Positions 57,191-64,000 of a DNA stretch of 64,000 bases are shown here, one piece after another. The stretch is from Carallia brachiata (taxonomy: Eukaryota > Streptophyta > Magnoliopsida > Malpighiales > Rhizophoraceae): NCBI GenBank assembly GCA_021464245.1, contig JADCRB010000064.1, positions 4,279,910 to 4,343,909 of the forward strand. The letters run 5' to 3'. The position numbers and the translations under genes are program-made. Below the pieces are notes generated by a model that saw only the letters and a list, made by a program, of their open reading frames with translations, was not told the DNA's origin and ran no database searches. Each line of letters begins with the position of its first letter. The first letter of the stretch is position 1.

Positions 57191-58080
57191 ACTTCATACT
57201 TTCTTTGGCACAAACGTTTGGGTCACATCTCAAAAGAAAGGATAAACAGACTAGTAAAAGAAAATGTCATCCCATGTCTTGAAACTTCTTATGAGAGTGA
57301 CTGTGTTGATTGTGTTCGAGGAAAGATGACTAGGAAAACCAATAAAAATTCTACACACGTAGTAGAAAGCTCCTAAAAATAATTCACACTGATATAAGTG
57401 GTCTTCTTCAGAACACAATATGTGGAAACAAATATTTTATAGCCTTTATAGATTACTTTTCTCATTATGGTTATGTCTACCTCATAAGTGATAAATCACA
57501 ATCACTTGAGAAATTTAAAATTTTTAAGGATGAGGTAGAAAAGTAATGTGGCAAACAGATTAAAATTTTGTGATCTGACCGTAGTTGTGAGTACTATGGC
57601 AGAACTGGCGAAACAGGTCAGTTCATGGGACCTTTTGCCATGTACTTGTGGGACTGTGGGATTGTTTCCCAATTTACTATGCCTGAGACTCTTGAACAAA
57701 ATGGGGTGGCTGAGAGATAAAATCGCACTCTGATGGACATGGTTAGGTCCATGATGAGTAGAATCAATTTACCAACCTTTCTTTGGGGTGAAGCCTTGAT
57801 AACAGCATTGTACATCCTAAATAGAGTTCCCACGAAATCAATGCCCAAACACCTTTTGAGCTCTCCAAAAGTTGGAAGCCTAGTTTAAACCATTTGAGAG
57901 TATGAGGGTGCCCTGCCGAGGTAAAAATTTATAATCTAATGACATCCAAGTTAGATCCTAAAACTACCAGGTGTTATTTTATTGGTTATCCCAGTGACTC
58001 TAAGGGCTACAGATTCTATTGTCCTACCCAAGGGACAAAGATTGTTGAAGCATTGATAGCGAGGTTCTTTGAAGATGATG
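57191..58080 (+). pseudogene. copia integrase
   Basis: The HKRLGHIS zinc-binding block lies near 57209, then HTDISG near 57380, FIDYFSHYGYVYL near 57445 and LEQNGVAER near 57690, which is followed by a stop. At least six stops or frameshifts. Confidence 0.8.
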
Positions 58081-58427
58081 TCTATGATCATGATGGCTAG
58101 CAAGATAGTGGAACTGTTTTAGATGAGGCACCTAGCATTATTCCTATACCTGTTGTTCATGAGAAAGTAGTATATCTACTTATTGATAGAGCAGCTGATG
58201 TGCAGCATCATAAGAATATTGTTAATGATTTACCTGAACTAGTGCAGGCTATTATATCTGCTCATGTTCCTGTTAGGCGTTCTGAGAGGATGAGGCGGCC
58301 TGCAATTTTAGATGATTTTGTTGTGTACTTGGGTGAAGTAGATTATGATATTGGGCAAATTTTTGATTCACTGACTTATAGTGAGACTATATCTTGTGAG
58401 GTTCAATGTGGCAAACGGGTAGCTTGA
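58081..58427 (+). pseudogene. copia integrase-RT linker
   Basis: Open at 58200-58427 with VPVRRSERMRRPAILDDFVV, which is typical of the linker ahead of RT in copia polyproteins. It stops at the join to repeated sequence. Confidence 0.7.
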
Positions 58428-59534
58428 GTCAAGTAATTTTGAGTTTTGGATCATTAGGATTTTGGGTCCATCAGGTTTCAAATGTTTTGGGATCCAAGAT
58501 ATTTGCTCTTTGATTCATTTGGCATTCAAGTTATTTGGATTTTAAATTATTTCAGTTTTGATTCAAATCAAGTTAGAGGTCATGGACATTTCAGTCAATG
58601 CAAGCTGGACTGAATGAGGTTTTAGCAAGTTAAGTCAAGTTATTTAGGTCGAGTCAGTTTTTTTTACTGTAAACATTTTCTCTCCATTTCCAGGCCAATA
58701 TAAAAAATTTCTCTCTTCTGACTAGTCAAGAATAAGGAATAATTTTTAATAATGTATTATTATTTTTATGCAAATAAGCAGCATCAAATAGTGATGCAAG
58801 CCTTTTTTTTTTTTTTGGGGGAGAAATAAAGTGTGATAGTCTATTAAAGAGAGGGAAAAAAATCTGAAATCAATAGATAATAAAAAATATTGTGTTAATG
58901 AGGTTGGGAAAGTAATGTGCTATAGTATATTAAGGAAATGGAAAGAAAGTCTCAATTCAAAAGATGAGTAGAGAAATCTTGGTGTGAAATGTCTATATTA
59001 AATAAAGGCGTATTAGGAAAGTTGTTTTATAAATTTATTTTGTTATAATTTTGTTGATTAATAATAATTCAGTAAATTTTTTATTTTATCTCATTCATAA
59101 TAAAAAATTTAAATTGATTAACTGATATTTGGTATATATAAACTAGTGTATATGCCAATTTAAATATAAGGAAAATAATTTTAAAAATAATTATTATTTA
59201 TAAATAAAAATAAGTCAAATAAAAAATATTTTTTTAATAGAAATATCTATAAATTTAAGTTTTTATTAAAATCAATTAAAATTTCCAGTTGGTTTTAGTT
59301 TATATTAGCTCTGGTTGTTGTGGATTTTGAGTTACTAGGAATTGAGTTTCAAGTCATCTTGGGTTCGGATCATCTTGGATTTAGATAATTCAAGTTCTAG
59401 GTACTTAAAGATATGGGTTATTAGAGTTTTGAGTCCTTTCAAACACAAGTTATTTACATTTCAGGTTACTTCGATTTTAGATTCGATTTTAGATCCAATC
59501 AAATTATTGATCATTGACTGTTTGGTTAAAGAAA

Positions 59535-59815
59535 GTCCATACCACCAATCGTGTGGTTAAATTAGTTAAGGACTCAATTGCCAGCCTTGTGCTCGGGAGT
59601 TCGAGTCCCGCCAAAGTCATTTGGTGGAACTAAACTTATTACAAGTTCCATGGGGTCTCGATCGGTCCAATGATACTTGCCGAATACCGTGAGTTTTGCT
59701 CATTCATGGATTCGGACTAGATTGCTTGGCCTATCTTGGATAAAGAGTTTGAACAAATCTCCTTAATAGTTTTGTGGGGTACCATCTTTACTTACCCATT
59801 TAAAAAAAAAAACAA
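59535..59815 (+). mobile_element. tRNA-derived SINE (old), copy in B'
   Basis: An A-box-like TTAGTTAAGGAC and a B box GAGTTCGAGTCCC, then a body with GGGTCTCGATCGGTCCAATG and an A-rich end near 59803. Counterpart of 24765-25035. Confidence 0.6.
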
Positions 59816-60510
59816 AGAAAGTCGGAGTTGAATCTAATTTGGAACATATTAAATCAAATTAGTTGAATGGGTTCAATTTTTGTCACCTGTACTTTTGGCA
59901 CCCACCTCATTTCGTGGGATACCAAGTTTGTTTGGTATTTACATTGCAACTTAATTAATGGCCATTATTTTTAGGTATTTTAACACTTACCGGACAATTT
60001 TAGCATCAACTCAAACTCAATCACTCCAAAGCTGGCAAAATATTTGTTTGGCCAATTTTTAGCTGGCAAGGGTTTGGCTGATGCTCGCCGACTGTAAAAA
60101 AGAAGAAGTGAGCAAAGAAGAAGATTGAAGAAGAAAGAGGGTGGTTGTTTCTTTTGTTTGGAAAAAAGATGTTGGGTTTTCACAAAATAACTAAAAATTG
60201 GAAAAAAAAACACCCAAATTAAATAAAGATGAAGTGGTGTGTGCTTTTTAATGAGATTTCTATAGAGCATGTTATCAAGTTCTCTATCAAAAATCTTATC
60301 AAGCTTTATATCAAGCATTTTATTGAACATTTAATGAGCTGTTCACGAATATAAACGAGCTGAATAACCTTTTTTTCAAGCTAGTCTGGTTTAATAAATG
60401 AGCCTTGAACTAAATCTCAACTATCATTCATTTACATTACCGAACAAGCTTGAACAAACTTTATCAAGCTGAACAATCAAGCTTTTATTGAGAGTATTGG
60501 TTCATTAACA

Positions 60511-60715
60511 GTCTTAGCTAGACTTGTGGCCAAAGGTTTTACTTAAAAGTAGGATATTAACTATCATGAGACCTTTTCTCTAGTATCTAAGAAGAATTCA
60601 TTTAGGGTTATCATGACTTTAATAGTTCATTTTGATTTAGAGTTACGTCAGATAGATGTGAAAACTGCTTTCTTTAATAGGGATTGTGAGGAATGCCCTC
60701 CTTTTGAGTGAAATC
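60511..60715 (+). pseudogene. copia RT fragment in B'
   Basis: Same fragment as in B (ARLVAKGFT near 60517, then QIDVKTAFFN near 60652), with stops near 60545. Confidence 0.75.
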
Positions 60716-61566
60716 TTTAGCCATAAGTCTAACCTTATACCGTTCAATATAGCCAGAAGAATCAAATGTGACACTTTTGGTAATATTCAGAAGTTTTCAT
60801 GATAGTCAATATCCTCCTTTTGATAACCTTAACAGTTTTTCATTAGTTTATAGAATGTGGGATTTCTTTTGTTCAAAGTCATGAGAATTTGAAGATTTTC
60901 TTGTTTGGTTTGCATTTTCGATTTCTTTTACAATTGTAAATGAAATTTCGAACTTGTTTAATGTAATAAATTAATCTTGAAAGTTAAAGAGGAATATTGT
61001 ACTAAGTCAATTGTTAAGTAAACTCACTTCTCCCGTGAGATTTAAAATCTCTCTTTTTTAAGGGAAGTAAAGTCATAGAAAGCTGTCAAATAACATCTTC
61101 TGTTCTTGCAATTAAAATAAATTTATCGGATCTGTTGGCTAATATTATCAGTGTTCCTTTTGGACTCTAAGCTTAACACCCCCGGCCATGACACTCACTA
61201 TAAGTATAATTCCCCAATACTAGATGCGACTCTGATAAGGTTTAACAAAATGAGGTTGCAACTCAACTAACAGCTTCAACTTTTAGTATAATGGCAAGTG
61301 TTTAATCTTAACAAAATCCACCAAATATTTGGACTCCATCATCTCAAATTTTCCTTATCGAAATGGCATTTAACTTTTTTTTGGGACTAGAGGGTCTTGT
61401 AATAATTTGTTTAAGTACAGTTTTGATACACCAAAGATTTGATATTTTTATTTTCGTAAAAATTATTTAACACATTGATAAGTAAATTGGTGCACAATTT
61501 TGTTTAGCAATGATTTCTTTTCATAAACGAATTGATAAACATGTTGTTTGTATAGGTCCAACTCGT

Positions 61567-61625
61567 TAATACCATATTAATGAATTTTGTATAGGTCCAA
61601 CTCGTTAATACCATATTAATGAATT
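61567..61625. repeat. short tandem duplication in B'
   Basis: The phrase GTATAGGTCCAACTCGTTAA through TGAATTTT is repeated once, with a period of about 37 bp. B has a single copy near 27210. Confidence 0.7.
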
Positions 61626-61890
61626 TTACACATTAAAAATTCAACTCCGCAACATTTTCCTTTTGAGTGCCTTTATGGATATATCTTGCAATTTGTCTAC
61701 CCTTCCTCACAAATAACTCTCCTTTTTGGTATATAATTTTGTTTGACCGACTCTCCATTTATTCAATTTTGCTTTTCTCGCTGCATCATTGACAATCGAT
61801 GCAAGACACACTAATTAGGCAGAAAAATTGTCGAGACAAAAAAAAAAAAACAACTGTTGGAGACTTTTTCTTATTTCTAAGATCAGGAGA

Positions 61891-63740
61891 GCTTGTTGAT
61901 GTTCTAAACTACCACAAGTGAAACATATTTATAGTAGAAAATAGGTAGGTATAAGAAGGCTGAGTAAGACCTTACACTCATCTGATATCATCGTCCAATA
62001 GTTCTCACCCAAGCCAAAAAGATCTCAAGCGAGCCCTCCCATTGCTCTCAACCTTTCATTTTCATTTTTGGACGGTCTTTTTTTGAAGCTGGCTTTTCTT
62101 ATGGTGTCACTATAGCAATCAAGATATGCTTAACCTTAAATTCTATCATGATCACTAGTCACTCACCTATGTTCTACATGTGAGCCAAGACGGGTTTATA
62201 TAATACGTAAGAGAAGAAGGCAGATATAGCTTCACATATATAACATTAATTTTTAGAGCAAAATCAGAGATTAAGAAAGATGCAATCCAAATTTATTTGG
62301 ACGCTAATTAAGGTTAATCAAAAACTTTTGAACATTTCCAATTATCTTGTTTTGTCTTAGGAAGAAGATTTAGTTTCTTACTAAAAAATTTTGTGAATTA
62401 AATCAGTTAGATATTTGTTCCTAATCAGTAGGATTTGTCCAGTCAATTTTATGTGTATGACAATTGTATAATACATTGTCAATATAAATCACATTACGTA
62501 ACTCTCATTTTATGTGTATGAACACATGTACTGTCAAAATGACCAAGTTGAGTTAAAGTAGCAATTAATTCTGATACCATTTTTCAAAAATTATATCAAT
62601 TGTATTTGAGCAACACTCAATTTTTCTAATCTCAAAATGTCATACAGGATTACTTGACTAGCACACTAACAATCACACTCCCAGTATTTATTGACCAATC
62701 ATATAATAAGCTAAGACATTCAAGTCCTTTTATAGAAGAACTTATCTAGTTAATTGGATTTTTTTTCTAATTTGTAGGATTTTTCCGCTCAATTTCTAAT
62801 ATGTTGGCATGGACTATTAGACCATGATTAGCAATTAGTTCTAATATCATTGTTAAATATTAATAAATAAATCGAAATATACCTATATATATATATATAT
62901 ATATATATATGCATGTTGGCCATTTTCACCTTGATTTTTATACAATTGTAGCAGCTAGAAAATAGAACAAATTCATTGTTCTAGCGACATGATGTTATTT
63001 GGGACGCAGACTTATTCTTATGACATACAAATAACGGCTTTGTATTATAATTGGTATACAATATTTCTGGCAAGGATATCTTGGAATTTTTGTGCTTTCG
63101 AATTAAAATAAACATATTTTTGATATAAGTACAACTGTTGTGAACAATTATGCGAATGGGCTATTTAGTGAAAATTTGCTAACTGACGCAACAAAATTTA
63201 CTTATCTTCATTTGCGTTTTATGCTTACAAGGCAAAAATTACTCAGGTGCATGGAACTTTCAAAGCTTACGCGAAAAAGACAGGAAATACGTTTAACGCT
63301 TATGCAGAAAATTGCTCAAATCCAGTTAATAAAATTGCCACAAAGACGTTATATGTTGTCTGAACATGAGTGATGTTCTGTCACATAAGCACTTAATGCT
63401 GATTAGGATAATCAAATTTCGATACATTAGCTGCCAACTCATCACTAAACATCAATTAAATGTCACTGACTCATTCGTATACATTTTTTTAAGGTGGTGA
63501 TCGTATATGAACGATTTTTTTATTCCTGTCTCAAATTTTGACTTTTCAATAATTATTGACTCAATAATAAACTTATTCCTACGTAAGGGAAAATAAGGGA
63601 CATAACAACACATATATAGCATTAATTCTTGGTGAAAAATTAAAGATTAGGAAAGTACAATCCGATTTCATTTGGAAGGGAATCTAGGTTAATAAAAAGC
63701 TTTTCAACACTCCAATTATATTGCTTTAGTTGACGGAGAG
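61891..63740. other. AT-rich intergenic, nothing recognised
   Basis: No gene supported. It contains two related phrases (ATATATAACATTAATTTTTAGAG near 62237 and ATATATAGCATTAATTC near 63611) followed by similar sequence, suggesting an old internal duplication. A 77-codon ORF at 63140-63373 has no domain. Confidence 0.4.
62884..62910. repeat. (AT)n microsatellite
   Basis: About 13 TA units. Confidence 0.9.
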
Positions 63741-63744
63741 GATA

Positions 63745-63990
63745 CCACCGAGGTGTTAGTCTAGTGGCCAGTTGGCGTACTTCCATGCTGTGGGTCCTAA
63801 GTTCGAGCTCCCGCACCTGCGCCCCCCCTGGCTGACTCATGCGAGGGATTGTTTCAGGTATAAGCAGTGATGCGCAGTATTTGAGAGCAAGCTCGGCCGC
63901 CAGGACCCCTGTTGCGGAGTTACGCTCGGCCTCATTCAGTGCTCGGTGGTGAGTCGGCCCCTTTGAAATTGTTGAACGAGACTAAAAAAA
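63745..63990 (+). mobile_element. tRNA-derived SINE-like element
   Basis: An A-box-like TAGTCTAGTGGCCAGTTGG and B-box-like AAGTTCGAGCTCC with tRNA-like spacing, a GC-rich body and an A-run near 63984. It is unrelated in the body to the other two SINE types. The spacing and tail argue against a functional tRNA gene. Confidence 0.6.
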
Positions 63991-64000
63991 ACGGAAGTTA

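Larger units (their letters stand above)
55901..58427 (+). mobile_element. degenerate copia element (gag to integrase)
   Basis: Gag, zinc knuckle, protease and integrase remain in order on the plus strand, with many stops. It ends with the proline/arginine-rich linker after integrase, near 58427, exactly where duplicated segment B' begins. An RT fragment 2 kb further on (60511-60715) may be the next part of this same element, displaced by inserted repeat sequence. No LTRs were found. Confidence 0.8.
58428..61890. repeat. duplicated segment B'
   Basis: Counterpart of 23682-27480, same order of landmarks, moderately diverged. It lacks the young SINE. Confidence 0.75.

Overview
The window is eukaryotic nuclear DNA from a flowering plant, most likely a eudicot. 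It is AT-rich and intron-containing, and it is packed with plant-type Ty1/copia and Ty3/gypsy (Tat lineage) retrotransposons, an L1-type LINE, tRNA-derived SINEs and a long-TIR Mutator-like element. I cannot name the species from sequence alone. There is no clearly intact host gene. The only recognisable host locus is a broken minus-strand ankyrin-repeat gene of the ITN1/PGG type.

Region 1 (about 2.3-20.2 kb) is a three-level nest. The ankyrin gene (exons near 20.07-20.21, 19.21-19.51 and 2.29-2.45 kb) was interrupted by a small non-autonomous LTR element of TRIM type on the minus strand. That element is a tandem array of four LTRs and three internal domains, flanked by the target duplication GTTCC. 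A plus-strand copia-like element then inserted into one TRIM internal domain, flanked by AAAGG. It is itself a tandem array (LTR-internal-LTR-internal-LTR, 4581-17463). Each copia internal domain has gag and a protease remnant, lacks integrase, RT and RNase H, and carries an intact 195-codon antisense ORF for a WUSCHEL-type homeodomain protein with WUS box and EAR motif.

Region 2 (about 20.3-36 kb) is intergenic AT-rich DNA. It holds a segment (A plus B, 22.44-27.48 kb) whose diverged second copy is split between 31.6-33.7 kb (A') and 58.4-61.9 kb (B'). A decayed LINE (27.7-31.57 kb), two kinds of SINE and a solo gypsy LTR with a 5-bp target duplication also lie here.

Region 3 (36.02-53.73 kb) is a near-palindrome of two Tat-lineage Ty3/gypsy elements lying tail to tail. 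Each has an outer 5' LTR, gag, protease, RT, two RNase H domains and integrase, then a TATA-box-led WUSCHEL-like homeodomain ORF in sense orientation. No 3' LTR separates them. Both are broken by frameshifts.

Region 4 (53.7-64 kb) holds a 1.25-kb element with about 180-bp terminal inverted repeats, a decayed copia gag-pol, the B' half of the duplication and a further SINE.

The most interesting signal is the carriage of a WUSCHEL-like transcription factor gene (homeodomain, WUS box, LxLxL repression motif) by two unrelated retrotransposon superfamilies in one window. In the copia-like family this ORF is undamaged in both copies while gag is frameshifted in both.
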